DNA of 64,000 nt from Bin55 sp963667455 (lineage in GTDB: Bacteria > Pseudomonadota > Gammaproteobacteria > Pseudomonadales > Azotimanducaceae): positions 62,001 to 126,000 of the forward strand of contig CAXXFR010000029.1 of assembly GCA_963667455.2 (NCBI GenBank). Reading direction: 5' to 3'. The notes under the pieces were generated by a model that had not been told where the DNA came from, ran no database searches, and was given only the letters and a program-made list of their open reading frames with translations. Below are positions 35,370 through 44,305 of this stretch, piece by piece. How positions within the stretch are numbered: position 1 is the first letter of the stretch; each line of letters opens with the position of its first letter. Position numbers and translations under genes: made by a program.

Positions 35370-38300
35370 ATGAGCAATCGTACCGCCGAACAGTGGGTCG
35401 AGACAATTCTCAAGCACGAGAACGATGCCGGAGATGGCAAGTGGCTCGAAGAGCTTGTAATCGATCTTGGACACCGAGTACCTGACTGGAACTTACGCAA
35501 GGTTGTAAGTTGGGATGATTGGCGTAGTCGAGAGAGCTACTTTCCGGGTTCTAGTGGAGAAGACTTGGGAATCGACTGTGTCGCTGAGCGCACTGACGGC
35601 AAGCTGGTAGCAATGCAATGCAAAGCACGTAGCGTCGGATACCAATTGTCACAACCTGACCTTGCCCCGTTCACGGGTGCAACCGGTGCAACGGACGTAT
35701 GGTGCGAGCGTTGGATCGTTACCAATGTGCCACTAAGCCCAAAGGCGAGCAAGTTCCTGCAGCATTCGCCTGAGGCCGCGTTTCGGGTCATCGATTTTGT
35801 CGGCTCCACCTACGAACTGGTGGAATTGGAAGCAGGCGGTCGCAAAGATGCGGATCTCGACGCCATGCAAAACGATTGTGTCAACGATGTAGTCACTAAG
35901 CTCCGTTATTGGGCGAAGAAAGGCCGTAGAAGTTGGAATGAGGGCGAGGCACGCGGTCACATCGTCCTACCTTGCGGCACGGGAAAGACCCGAATCGCTT
36001 ATCGCGTGTCGAAGGAACTCGTACATCCCGGGGAAATCCTGGTGGTGTTGGTACCTTCGATTTCGCTCGTTTCACAGCTAAAGCGTGAATTCAGAACTCT
36101 CGCTTTTCAAGATGGGCTGGCTTTGAAGTCACTGGCGGTCTGTTCTGACCGTAAAGCAGGACGACCCGTTGTGCATAGAGAAGGGATTAGCTTGGATGCA
36201 AATCCGACGGCAGACACAACATTTACGCATAGTTATGAGCTTGTTGGAGATACCGCCACAGATGAGTCTCAAGTAACTGCGTGGTTACACGATCACACCG
36301 TCGGGAATGAATCTGGGGACGCATCCGTTCTTGCGTTGTTCTCGACCTACCAATCGTCGCACAACACTGCAAACGCGCTATGCAAGCTCAACCTAAAGGC
36401 AAAACTTGTGATATGCGACGAGGCACATCGGACTGCCAGCATTCGGAGAATCAAGCAAGAAGACGAGCGGCTCCGAAACTTTACCTTGTGCCACGACAAA
36501 GATCGGTTTCCCGCGGTGTTTCGTTTGTATCAAACCGCCACACCCCGTATCTACTCCCACGCCAAGCGCTCTGAGCTCATTCCAGATGACAGCAAGTGGG
36601 ATGTTCGAAGTATGGACGATCAGGACACATTCGGAGCTGAACTCTATCGCCTAAGTTATGTTGATGCTGTGGAACGCCAGCTGCTCTCCGACTATCACAT
36701 CGTCGCATGGGGTGTGAACATTGACGAGATTGAAGGGACCGAAGAGCTGGTAAACACGTTGAACACGGCGTTCAAAGGGGATGAGGAAGGCACGAAATGG
36801 GACAAACGTCTGGCAATACGAGCGCTTACCCTCGCTGCTTTCCTGTCAGGCTGTGTAGGTGATGCGAAACTGACTTCGGTTATTGCTTTTTGCAATCGTG
36901 TGAAAATTTCCAAGGACTTGGCGAAAGCCGTCGCATCTGAACCGGTGCAGAAGTGGCTCAAGAGCTACTTTGAACGTCTCAAAATTGGACGAGAACCTGT
37001 TTCTTTCACGATTGAACACGTCGATGCGAAAGATGCAACGCCCAAGCGCAACAGTGAGCTACGTAAATTAGGCGCAGGATCTGAAGCCAGTCCGCATTGC
37101 ATTACTAACGTGGGCATATTTGGCGAAGGTACGGACTCTCCCGGCTTGAGCGCTGTGGCATTTCTCAATCCACGCCGGTCGCCTGTAGATGTTGTCCAAG
37201 CAGTTGGACGTGCTATGCGCAAAGCTCCTGGCAAACCAAGGGGTTACATTCTCGTCCCAGTGTTCATTCCGCACGGGCACGATGCCGAACAGTTCCTCAG
37301 CAATTCTGCACCCGATCAGGGGTGGGAAGAACTGGGACAGATTTTGCAAGCTCTCCGCGCTCACGATGGAAGAATTGAAGATCAACTACCACAACTGCTC
37401 ACGTACATTGCACCACCGCCACCACCAGAGCCACAATCCAAACTCGTTCTTGTTCAAGAACGATTCGGCACATCCATAGTTGCCTATCAAGTAACCACGA
37501 AGCGTCCGGTGCGATCTTTAGTTGTGCCGAAGTGCAGAGTCGACAAGAGCAGCATCGAAGAGCGCTTGAGTCATACGACTTCTACGAAGACGAAACGACT
37601 TGACGATGTCGAACGAGACTGGACTGGAGGTCCTCCAACTGAAATCGGAGTCGTACGAGTCGATCCAGAAAATCAGACGAGATATTCGGACATCACTTAC
37701 AACCAGCCGATCGAGAATCTCATCGAGAGTATCGTCACTGCGAAGAAGAAACTGAGAATCGACAAGCAGACAGGCACCGGAATGGATGTCATAGCTCCGC
37801 CTGAACCCAACGGGGGCAATGGGGGCAACGGGGATAAACCTACATTGCCAGACCTCCTCATCAGACTGGAAGGAGACTCATTAGCGAAGTCTCGCATTTG
37901 TCCCAACATTCTTGAGAAGTCAGGCATTCAGAGTGGGAGCCAGCGGGATGTGAACGTCCTAGAAGGCACGGTCAGAGCAGTTGCCCGTCGACTACGGGAG
38001 TACGACCTCAATGACACTCTGGCCAGACAATTGGACATGGAAAACGTTAGTGAGTCTCAAGGTGCCGCAGATGCGTGTACGGTCGCGGCCGTCATCTGGT
38101 TCAACGCTGCAATTACCCAGGTTCGGTTGGAGCAAGAAAAGCTATCTCGTCTCTCGAACGTACCTTCTATTGCTGACACCGTTAATCACACCGAGCCAGC
38201 ATTGGGACTCCTAAAGGCATGGCGCCGAGTACTTACTAGGGATTACGTTCCAATTTTCGAGATTGCTACGGACTTACTGGAGTCCGTGGCATACAAAGAC

Positions 38301-40418
38301 ATTGAAGCGGTGTCCGATGCATTGCGCCTACTTGCCAAGAGTGCAGTCAGCATCGCTGAGCGATACGCCAAGTTGGGTGCAGACCATGCAGGCGAGCTAT
38401 TCAACAAAGTCATGGGCAATCAACAGTCGGATGGTGCTTATTTCACCCGCCCACTGGCGGCTACCATGCTCGCAGAACTAGCGTTACATTCACATGGCGA
38501 AATCGACTGGTTGAATGAGAACGAATGGCACAAATTGACTACATTCGATCCAGCGTGCGGCTCTGGCACTATTCTTGTGGCAATGCTTAGTGCAATCAAG
38601 AGACGGTTGAGACAAGCTGGTGCAGACGAGCAACTCATCTCAAAGTTCCATGTGCGTGCGGTCGAACAGTTGCTGATCGGAGCAGACATTCATCCCGTTT
38701 CGCTTCAGCTGGCCGGTTGCCAGTTGACTCTCGGAAATCTGAGCGCTGTCTATGACAAGATTCGATTGTTTCAGATGGACTACGGCGTAATTAACCCTGA
38801 TGCCGCGAAGATTGAAGACGAAGCCCGTACAGGAACAGTCGAACTCCTGCTCGACAATCGAGTCTTCAAAGAAAACGGTGAGTTAGGTATTGGTGGCGTC
38901 AGGAGCAGTCGTCAATCGAGAGTACGCCTGGGAGAGGTTGACGAAACCGAATTGGGAGAACACTTAGCTGACCATCCACCCAACTTCGTCCTGATGAATC
39001 CTCCCTTTACAGCGTGGACACGTATCGGATTGAAGTACACCAAGGAGGTGCAAGGAGCACTGCGCAAACGACTAAAGTCAATTTGGGACATCAAGCTACA
39101 CAAGCATCCTTTACTTCAAGGAAAGAAGACAACAATTGCACCCCTGTTTGAGGCCATAGCGGCGGAAACGCTGGCATTGCAAGGGGGGGGGGGGGTAATG
39201 GGTCTAGTTCGTGCCAGTACCCTTCTTACAGCCGAGGACGCAAGAACTCAACGCAAGATATTGGCCCACGAGGCACACATCGACTACATCTTGACATGCC
39301 ACGACCCGTCGAATGTGAACATGAGCTGGGACACCGCAATTAATGAATGTTTAATCGTGTTGTCATACAGCAAAGCCAATTCAGACAAGCCTACACGTTT
39401 CATCAATCTACATCGCTTTCCCTCATCACAAGAAGATGCGCTGCAAACTATCGAAAATGCAGTCAACGGGACAACATCATTCAGTGGAGAGTATGTAGAC
39501 TGGGACTATGAGAGGATGAGAGATGGCGACTGGTCTCCTTCGGCGTTTGGTAGTCCTGCGTTGGTCGAGAAGATGCAAGAAGCGTTGGCGCAGACTGAGA
39601 AACTACGTACTGATCTCATCGGCGCTGGAGGCTCTACCCCCCCCCTCCATGTCACGTTGGACGATTCGATATCTAGAAGTGATGCTTACTTCAAAGTCGA
39701 CCTAGCAGGCGGTGATTGGCGTATGACACCTTCGAGTGGAAAGAAGTACGAGCATTTTGACGAATCAATTCGTGGCGGAGAGCCTGTAATCTCCGGGGGC
39801 GGTGGAGGTGGACCCAATGCTCAGCGGTACTTGGCAGGTACTGTGAACAAGTGGGTTCGTCTGGCCCGTCTACCGGATGAATCCGAATCCAGTTATCAAG
39901 CTAGACTCGAAGAAGACCAAGTGAACATGGGCAAGTATCGTTCTCACCTTCTTGTGTCTAAGAGACATGACACAGGTAGCAGTAGACTGGTTGCTATCGC
40001 CACACCAACAAAACGAATAGGCTATTCTTGGATGCCTGTCCTAGGAGAGGATCCCATTTCGTTTGAGTTTGCCAAAGCTTTGTCTGTTTGGTTGAATTCC
40101 ACGCTGGGTCGACTAGGTTTGCGAACACGTTCCGGAAGGAAACTGGCCTACCCAATGCTAAGTCCCATCTCCTTCGCCAATCTACCGTTCCCCGACATCG
40201 ACAACGACGGAGTGGTTTCTATACTTGGAGCTTGCTTCGATGACACTCGCGACGTTATGGTGCCGCGGTTTCGGGATGGGCGAACGCCCGTGCGCGAGAA
40301 ATGGGACGACGCGGTGTCTCAAGCATTGAACATTGACCGCCTGCTTGTCGAGGAATGCGCGGATATGCTGGCAATTGATCCCTACGTATCGAAAGATCGA
40401 TTCTTCGACTCCATTTGA
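35370..40418 (+). CDS. Type ISP-like single-chain restriction-modification enzyme
   Basis: One 1682-residue chain carries a complete restriction-modification machine. Order: Mrr-like PD-(D/E)xK nuclease (Asp69 in GEDLGIDC, then Gln83-Cys-Lys85); SF2 helicase with Walker A PCGTGKT (201-207), DEAH at 350-353, TAT at 389-391 and motif VI QAVGRAMRK (610-618); a linker and helical coupler with a Pro/Gly/Asn-rich stretch near 812-825; an N6-adenine methyltransferase with motif I FDPACGSG (1059-1066) and motif IV NPPF (1210-1213); and a C-terminal target-recognition region. This architecture and length match type ISP enzymes such as LlaGI/LlaBIII. Such enzymes methylate one strand of an asymmetric site and translocate on unmodified DNA before cutting. 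A 13-G run at 39183-39195 and a 9-C run at 39637-39645 lie inside the frame. No separate methylase or specificity gene is nearby. Confidence 0.92.
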   Translation: MSNRTAEQWVETILKHENDAGDGKWLEELVIDLGHRVPDWNLRKVVSWDDWRSRESYFPGSSGEDLGIDCVAERTDGKLVAMQCKARSVGYQLSQPDLAPFTGATGATDVWCERWIVTNVPLSPKASKFLQHSPEAAFRVIDFVGSTYELVELEAGGRKDADLDAMQNDCVNDVVTKLRYWAKKGRRSWNEGEARGHIVLPCGTGKTRIAYRVSKELVHPGEILVVLVPSISLVSQLKREFRTLAFQDGLALKSLAVCSDRKAGRPVVHREGISLDANPTADTTFTHSYELVGDTATDESQVTAWLHDHTVGNESGDASVLALFSTYQSSHNTANALCKLNLKAKLVICDEAHRTASIRRIKQEDERLRNFTLCHDKDRFPAVFRLYQTATPRIYSHAKRSELIPDDSKWDVRSMDDQDTFGAELYRLSYVDAVERQLLSDYHIVAWGVNIDEIEGTEELVNTLNTAFKGDEEGTKWDKRLAIRALTLAAFLSGCVGDAKLTSVIAFCNRVKISKDLAKAVASEPVQKWLKSYFERLKIGREPVSFTIEHVDAKDATPKRNSELRKLGAGSEASPHCITNVGIFGEGTDSPGLSAVAFLNPRRSPVDVVQAVGRAMRKAPGKPRGYILVPVFIPHGHDAEQFLSNSAPDQGWEELGQILQALRAHDGRIEDQLPQLLTYIAPPPPPEPQSKLVLVQERFGTSIVAYQVTTKRPVRSLVVPKCRVDKSSIEERLSHTTSTKTKRLDDVERDWTGGPPTEIGVVRVDPENQTRYSDITYNQPIENLIESIVTAKKKLRIDKQTGTGMDVIAPPEPNGGNGGNGDKPTLPDLLIRLEGDSLAKSRICPNILEKSGIQSGSQRDVNVLEGTVRAVARRLREYDLNDTLARQLDMENVSESQGAADACTVAAVIWFNAAITQVRLEQEKLSRLSNVPSIADTVNHTEPALGLLKAWRRVLTRDYVPIFEIATDLLESVAYKDIEAVSDALRLLAKSAVSIAERYAKLGADHAGELFNKVMGNQQSDGAYFTRPLAATMLAELALHSHGEIDWLNENEWHKLTTFDPACGSGTILVAMLSAIKRRLRQAGADEQLISKFHVRAVEQLLIGADIHPVSLQLAGCQLTLGNLSAVYDKIRLFQMDYGVINPDAAKIEDEARTGTVELLLDNRVFKENGELGIGGVRSSRQSRVRLGEVDETELGEHLADHPPNFVLMNPPFTAWTRIGLKYTKEVQGALRKRLKSIWDIKLHKHPLLQGKKTTIAPLFEAIAAETLALQGGGGVMGLVRASTLLTAEDARTQRKILAHEAHIDYILTCHDPSNVNMSWDTAINECLIVLSYSKANSDKPTRFINLHRFPSSQEDALQTIENAVNGTTSFSGEYVDWDYERMRDGDWSPSAFGSPALVEKMQEALAQTEKLRTDLIGAGGSTPPLHVTLDDSISRSDAYFKVDLAGGDWRMTPSSGKKYEHFDESIRGGEPVISGGGGGGPNAQRYLAGTVNKWVRLARLPDESESSYQARLEEDQVNMGKYRSHLLVSKRHDTGSSRLVAIATPTKRIGYSWMPVLGEDPISFEFAKALSVWLNSTLGRLGLRTRSGRKLAYPMLSPISFANLPFPDIDNDGVVSILGACFDDTRDVMVPRFRDGRTPVREKWDDAVSQALNIDRLLVEECADMLAIDPYVSKDRFFDSI
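39183..39195 (+). repeat. Homopolymeric G tract (13 G) in the restriction-modification gene
   Basis: Thirteen consecutive G encode Gly1272-1275 and the first base of Val1276, about 60 residues after the NPPF motif. At 13 G the frame is open. With 12 G the next codon would be TAA, sharing its last A with the in-frame ATG of Met1277 (TAATG). With 14 G the shifted frame would end at TAA 39341-39343. Long G tracts mutate often by slipped-strand mispairing, so this is a plausible on/off switch. Confidence 0.85.
39637..39645 (+). repeat. Homopolymeric C tract (9 C) in the restriction-modification gene
   Basis: Nine consecutive C encode Thr1423-Pro-Pro-Leu in the target-recognition region. Loss of one C would end the frame at TAG 39703-39705. 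It is shorter than the G tract and so less prone to slip, but it is a second possible switch point in the same gene. Confidence 0.6.
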
Positions 40419-40663
40419 TGGACGAATCTAAGTTGCTCAGTCAACTTACTAGCTCTTCAATATACGTCAAAGAAAAAACTGCAGATCGACCAAGCTTCAG
40501 TGCGATACACCTTCACTTTCGAGGATCTAAAGTCCCTGACGTGCTGAGGGGTGTTGCGCACGGTAATGGTCAAGGACAAACGCGTCCGTGCAGTTACATC
40601 CCATTTCTCGATAACGTTGCACAGATGCATAACGGACAGTGTCGAAATCAGGATTCCCAGTGA
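40418..40663 (+). CDS. Possible small protein coupled to the restriction-modification gene
   Basis: ATG 40418 shares a base pair overlap with the restriction-modification stop (TGATG), and an 81-codon frame runs to TGA 40661-40663, just into nth. No domain, signal or membrane segment is visible, and base composition gives no strong sign of coding. The overlap is the only positive evidence. It may simply be a chance frame in the gap between the restriction-modification gene and nth. Confidence 0.22.
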   Translation: MDESKLLSQLTSSSIYVKEKTADRPSFSAIHLHFRGSKVPDVLRGVAHGNGQGQTRPCSYIPFLDNVAQMHNGQCRNQDSQ

Positions 40664-41312
40664 ACCGTGAGATCCGAAGTCAAATCTTCTCACGACTTCG
40701 TCGCGACAATCCCGACCCCCGCACCGAACTGCGATATCAATCGCCGTTCCAATTGCTCATTGCAGTCATGCTTTCGGCGCAGGCTACCGATGTCAGCGTC
40801 AATGCGGCAATACCAAGAGCTTGTTCCGCGATGCCCCCACTCCCGAGGCAATTCATGCGCTTGGAAGTAAACGACTCAAGGACTACATCAGAACCATCGG
40901 GCTCTTCAACACCAAGGCTGAGAACGTTCTCAAGACATGCAACATTCTGATCTCCGACTACGATGGAGACATTCCACGCACCCGAGAGGAATTGGAGAAG
41001 CTTCCCGGGGTTGGGAGAAAGACGGCTAACGTCGTTCTGAATACTGCGTTCGGAATGTCGACAATTGCTGTGGACACTCACATTTTTCGTGTCTGCAACC
41101 GTACTCGAATTGCCAAAGGCAAGACTCCACGAGAAGTCGAGGATCGCCTGATTCGGCTTGTTCCCAAGGAATATCACCTGGGAGCGCACCACTGGCTCAT
41201 TCTTCACGGCCGCTACGTCTGTATAGCGCGCAAGCCAAAGTGCGGCTCATGTCCAATCGAGGACTTGTGCGAGTTCCGCGAGAAGAACCTCGACGAAGAA
41301 TCGACTAGCTGA
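40660..41312 (+). pseudogene. nth: Endonuclease III, frameshifted
   Basis: Base-excision-repair DNA glycosylase/AP lyase with a 4Fe-4S cluster. The N-terminus (GTG 40660, AGGA 6 bases upstream; NREIRSQIFSRLR...LLIAVMLSAQATDVSVNAA) reads in one frame to about 40809. The rest (TKSLFRDAPTPEAIHALG onward) reads in another frame from 40812. Compared with the family, the two bases at 40810-40811 are extra (or one is missing). Beyond the break everything is intact: the helix-hairpin-helix LPGVGRKTANVVLNTAFG with the catalytic Lys, the catalytic Asp in VDTHIFRV, and the four cluster cysteines in the final 25 residues. Without correction no active Nth is made. No homopolymer lies at the break. Confidence 0.82.
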
Positions 41313-42531
41313 TCAGCGCTTGTACACCCGCCCCATCTGAGCGTTGCGACGCAGTCTCAACGCGTTGAGCTTGATGAAGCCGGTTGCATCAGCTTGATCG
41401 TAGATACCTTCATCTTCGTCGAAAGTCACGGTAGCAACGTCATACAGGCTATAGTCCGATTCCCTTCCCAAGACTGTGATGTTTCCCTTGCACAGACTCA
41501 GTCGAACTGAACCCGAGACTGGCTCTTGCGTCTTGTCGATGAATGTCTGTAGCGCTTCGCGCTCCGGAGACCACCACAGGCCGTTGTAAATCATTGTGGC
41601 GTAGCGAGGCATCAACTCGTCTCGCAAGTGCATGACTTCACGATCCATAGTGATCGACTCCATGGCCCGGTGTGCTTTGAGAAGAATGGTTCCACCGGGG
41701 GTTTCGTAGCAACCCCGTGACTTCATGCCCACAAAGCGGTTCTCGACAATGTCGCTTCGACCTATGCCGTGTCGACCTCCAATCTCGTTCAATGAACGCA
41801 ACAGCGCCGCTGCATCCTCGACCGGGCTGTCATTGATCGAAATCGGGTCTCCACGCTCAAACCCAATGGTGATTTCCTCTGACTGAGTTGGTGCATCTTG
41901 CAATGCAACGCTCCGCCTCCACATGTCTTCACTCGGTTCGACGTTTGGATCTTCAAGTTCCCCGCCTTCGTAGGAAATGTGCAGCAAGTTTGCATCCATT
42001 GAATATGGAGACTCCTCACCTCGTTTGAACTCGACTGGAATCTGTCGTTCTTCGCAGTACTTCATCATTGCCTGGCGAGAATTGAGATCCCATTCTCGAT
42101 GTGGCGCAATCACACTGAATGTCCGGATCCAATGCATACGCTCCAAGCTCGAACCGCACCTGATCGTTGCCTTTCCCGGTCGCTCCGTGAGCGATAGCAT
42201 CCGATTCGGTTTCGTGTGCAATTTCAACCAGACGCTTCGCGATCAACGGACGAGCGATGCTTGTCCCCAACAAATACTCGCCCTCGTAGACCGTATTCGC
42301 ACGAAACATCGGAAACACGAAGTCCCTCACGAATTCTTCGCACAGATCCTCGATGTAGATGTCTTTCACGCCCAAAGACTCCGCCTTTGCCCGTGCGGGT
42401 TCGACTTCCTCACCTTGCCCAATGTCCGCAGTGAAGGTCACCACTTCAGCTCCGTAGAAGTCCTGAAGCCAGCGGCAAATCACCGAAGTGTCCAAGCCGC
42501 CCGAGTACGCAAGTACGATTCTGCCCGTCAA
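41313..42531 (-). pseudogene. argG: Argininosuccinate synthase, frameshifted
   Basis: Joins citrulline and aspartate in arginine synthesis. From ATG 42531 the frame gives a normal N-terminus: the P-loop-like AYSGGLDTSVICRWL, the block LGTSIARPLIAKRLVEIA, HGATGKGNDQVRFELGAYAL, then DPDI. It then leaves the family at about 42117. One base downstream-shifted, the protein resumes with VIAPHREWDLNSR and continues intact through MKSRGCYETPGGTIL to the C-terminus at 41313. Exactly one extra base at 42114-42117 explains the break; there is no homopolymer. Overall length is normal for ArgG (about 405). argD and argF at 54.7-56.8 kb are intact, so this would be the broken step of the pathway if the sequence is right. 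It converges with nth with no space between the stops. Confidence 0.85.
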
Positions 42532-42617
42532 GGTTTTTCCGTCGTTCTAATTCGAAAAGAGAATAGCAAGCACCAAGGCTCGTTTACACTGAATCAACCA
42601 ACCGGACGGACATCTAG

Positions 42618-43244
42618 ATGGAGTTCAAGGACCGCTTCCGCGGTTATCTTCCCATCGTTGTCGATCTTGAAACCGCCGGAGTCAATCCGCAGAAGCACGC
42701 GGTTTTGGAGATAGCCGTCGTTACTTTGGACTGGGTTGACAACCAACTGCAATGTGCTGAAAGCTTCCTGTGGTCAGTTGCTCCTCACGAGTCTACCAGC
42801 GTCGATGCCAAGTCATTGAGCTTCAACCGCATCGATCCGTTTGACCCAGATCGGGATGCAAAGTCCGAGGAACTAGCAGTTCGCGAGTGCTTCCGCATCG
42901 TGCGCAAGTGCGTAAAGCAACACCATTGCCAGCGTGCTGTGCTCACCGGACACAACGCTCACTTCGATCGCTTGTTCCTCAAGCAAGCCCAAAGTCGCAA
43001 CGGGATCGGCCGCGACCCGTTTCACCCGTTCACGGTGCTCGACACGGCATCAATAGCTGCCGTAGCCTATGGGCAAACAGTCCTACGAATCGCATGCGAC
43101 CATGCCGGCATTCAATACGACTCCGAACAAGCTCATAGCGCTCAGTACGACGCCTGGGTCACAGCCCAGTTGTTTTGCACGATTGTGAATGAGTCGAACT
43201 ACCTTCAAGACTGGAGCAATCAAAGCGAGACTTCACTCACCTGA
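42618..43244 (+). CDS. rnt: Ribonuclease T
   Basis: DEDDh 3'-5' exoribonuclease that trims tRNA and stable RNA 3' ends. The 208-residue protein has all exonuclease motifs: VVDLETAG (Asp16, Glu18), GHNAHFD and HSAQYDAW (catalytic His and Asp). It also has the RNase T-specific FNRIDPFDPDRD and NPFHPF-like DPFHPFTVLDTA. RNase T is essentially a gammaproteobacterial enzyme, supporting the class assignment. ATG 42618 lies 86 bases from the divergent argG start. Confidence 0.95.
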   Translation: MEFKDRFRGYLPIVVDLETAGVNPQKHAVLEIAVVTLDWVDNQLQCAESFLWSVAPHESTSVDAKSLSFNRIDPFDPDRDAKSEELAVRECFRIVRKCVKQHHCQRAVLTGHNAHFDRLFLKQAQSRNGIGRDPFHPFTVLDTASIAAVAYGQTVLRIACDHAGIQYDSEQAHSAQYDAWVTAQLFCTIVNESNYLQDWSNQSETSLT

Positions 43245-43258
43245 GGCGATTCCCACAC

Positions 43259-43792
43259 CTACTCGTCTGAACTGCCTTGAGATTCTGAGCTGTTCGGCGG
43301 CAGTTGCTCGTCCTCGCGTGCCTTGTCAGATTGGTTCTTTAGCTCCATCTCGTGAGTCTGTCCGTCGTTAGTCTCGACTCTGACTGCGAAGTCTGACTCC
43401 GATTTTCGAGAGTACGTCAGTCGCTTCAGCGGTCCATCGTCCTCGGCTTCAAAGACGACCGTTTCATCTTGGAGATCAACGAGATTCATCGTTTGTCGTC
43501 CCGTATCCCGTGGCTCCATTCCTGGATCCCACTGCTGGATACGCAATCGCAAGCTCCCCTCGTGCTCATCGATGACGATGAGTTCGACCATGGCCATTTC
43601 TTCGCCGCTACGCATTCGCACGAGAGCTTGAATCGAACCGGCCTTCGGCTCATTCCAAATCTCTTCCAGCTCAAACGGACCGGACTCCCCTACCCAGGTT
43701 CCGGTCATGAACGACAGTTCCTCAATGTCTGTCGCCACAACGACTCCTGTTGCAAGAACTGTTGCAACCAACACGCCAATAAATTTCTTCAT
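43259..43792 (-). CDS. Exported DUF6265-like protein
   Basis: The 177-residue protein has a Sec signal peptide (about 1-20, MKKFIGVLVATVLATGVVVA) and a small beta-rich domain starting IEELSFMTGTWVGESG, followed by FELEEIWNEPKAGSIQALVRM. This pattern fits the lipocalin-like DUF6265 family, for which I know no function. The last 35 residues are hydrophilic and acidic. A longer frame opens at 43852, but ATG 43792 has a perfect AGGAG 5 bases upstream and directly gives the signal peptide. It lies downstream of the grxD terminator, so it probably has its own promoter. Confidence 0.72.
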   Translation of the reverse strand: MKKFIGVLVATVLATGVVVATDIEELSFMTGTWVGESGPFELEEIWNEPKAGSIQALVRMRSGEEMAMVELIVIDEHEGSLRLRIQQWDPGMEPRDTGRQTMNLVDLQDETVVFEAEDDGPLKRLTYSRKSESDFAVRVETNDGQTHEMELKNQSDKAREDEQLPPNSSESQGSSDE

Positions 43793-43819
43793 GAGTACTC
43801 CTAATGGGTTCTCGACACC

Positions 43820-43861
43820 AAAAAAGACAAAACGGAGTGCTCCAGAGAACACTCCGTTTGT
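43820..43861 (-). terminator. Rho-independent terminator of grxD
   Basis: On the minus strand, AAACGGAGTG (43859-43850) pairs with CACTCCGTTT (43839-43830) across a 10-base loop and is followed by TGTCTTTTTT. The stem has ten pairs. It lies about 45 bases past the grxD stop and reads in the grxD direction; the plus-strand side has no T-run. Confidence 0.85.
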
Positions 43862-43903
43862 CGTGCGAATCAGCTTTGTGATTTCTGGGGATTACCCCAA
43901 TGA

Positions 43904-44236
43904 CTATTTCGTTTCCGATTGAGTTGCAGACTCCAAAATCGGCCGCAGTTCGCCGTTCTCGTGCATCTCTGTGACGATGTCGCAACCACCAATCAACTCT
44001 CCTTCAACGTAAAGTTGCGGAAAAGTCGGCCAGTTCGCGACGATTGGCAGGGTCTGTCGGATTGCTGGATTGCTGAGAATGTCCACATATGCAAACCTCT
44101 GACCACAATCCATCAAGCATTGAACCGTGCGAGCAGAAAACCCGCACTGAGGTGCGCTGGGTGATCCTTTCATGTACAGAAGAATAGGATTATTGGCGAT
44201 TTGTTCTTTAATCGCCGATTGAATTTCTTCGCTCAT
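43904..44236 (-). CDS. grxD: Monothiol glutaredoxin (CGFS type)
   Basis: CGFS glutaredoxin that binds a bridging 2Fe-2S cluster with glutathione and takes part in Fe-S trafficking. The 110-residue protein has the active site CGFS at 31-34 (PQCGFSARTVQ), the preceding VLYMKG-like LLYMKGSPSAPQ, the cis-proline segment WPTFPQLYVEGELIGGCDI, and a normal length. ATG 44236. It is transcribed alone and ended by the strong terminator at 43820-43861. Confidence 0.95.
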   Translation of the reverse strand: MSEEIQSAIKEQIANNPILLYMKGSPSAPQCGFSARTVQCLMDCGQRFAYVDILSNPAIRQTLPIVANWPTFPQLYVEGELIGGCDIVTEMHENGELRPILESATQSETK

Positions 44237-44305
44237 TGCGTTGCTCGAATCGGAGTCAGCCGGAACTCACATTGTAGCCATTCCACAATTCCATGCGTCG
44301 CCCGA

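Noticed and set aside
37807..37836. GGGGGCAA-like repeat in the restriction-modification gene as a slippage site
   Set aside because: It encodes a short Gly/Asn linker and its runs reach only five G, too short to be a likely switch compared with the 13-G tract.
40800..40815. Programmed ribosomal frameshift in nth
   Set aside because: No slippery heptamer, stop or stimulatory structure is visible at the break, and Nth is not known to use recoding.
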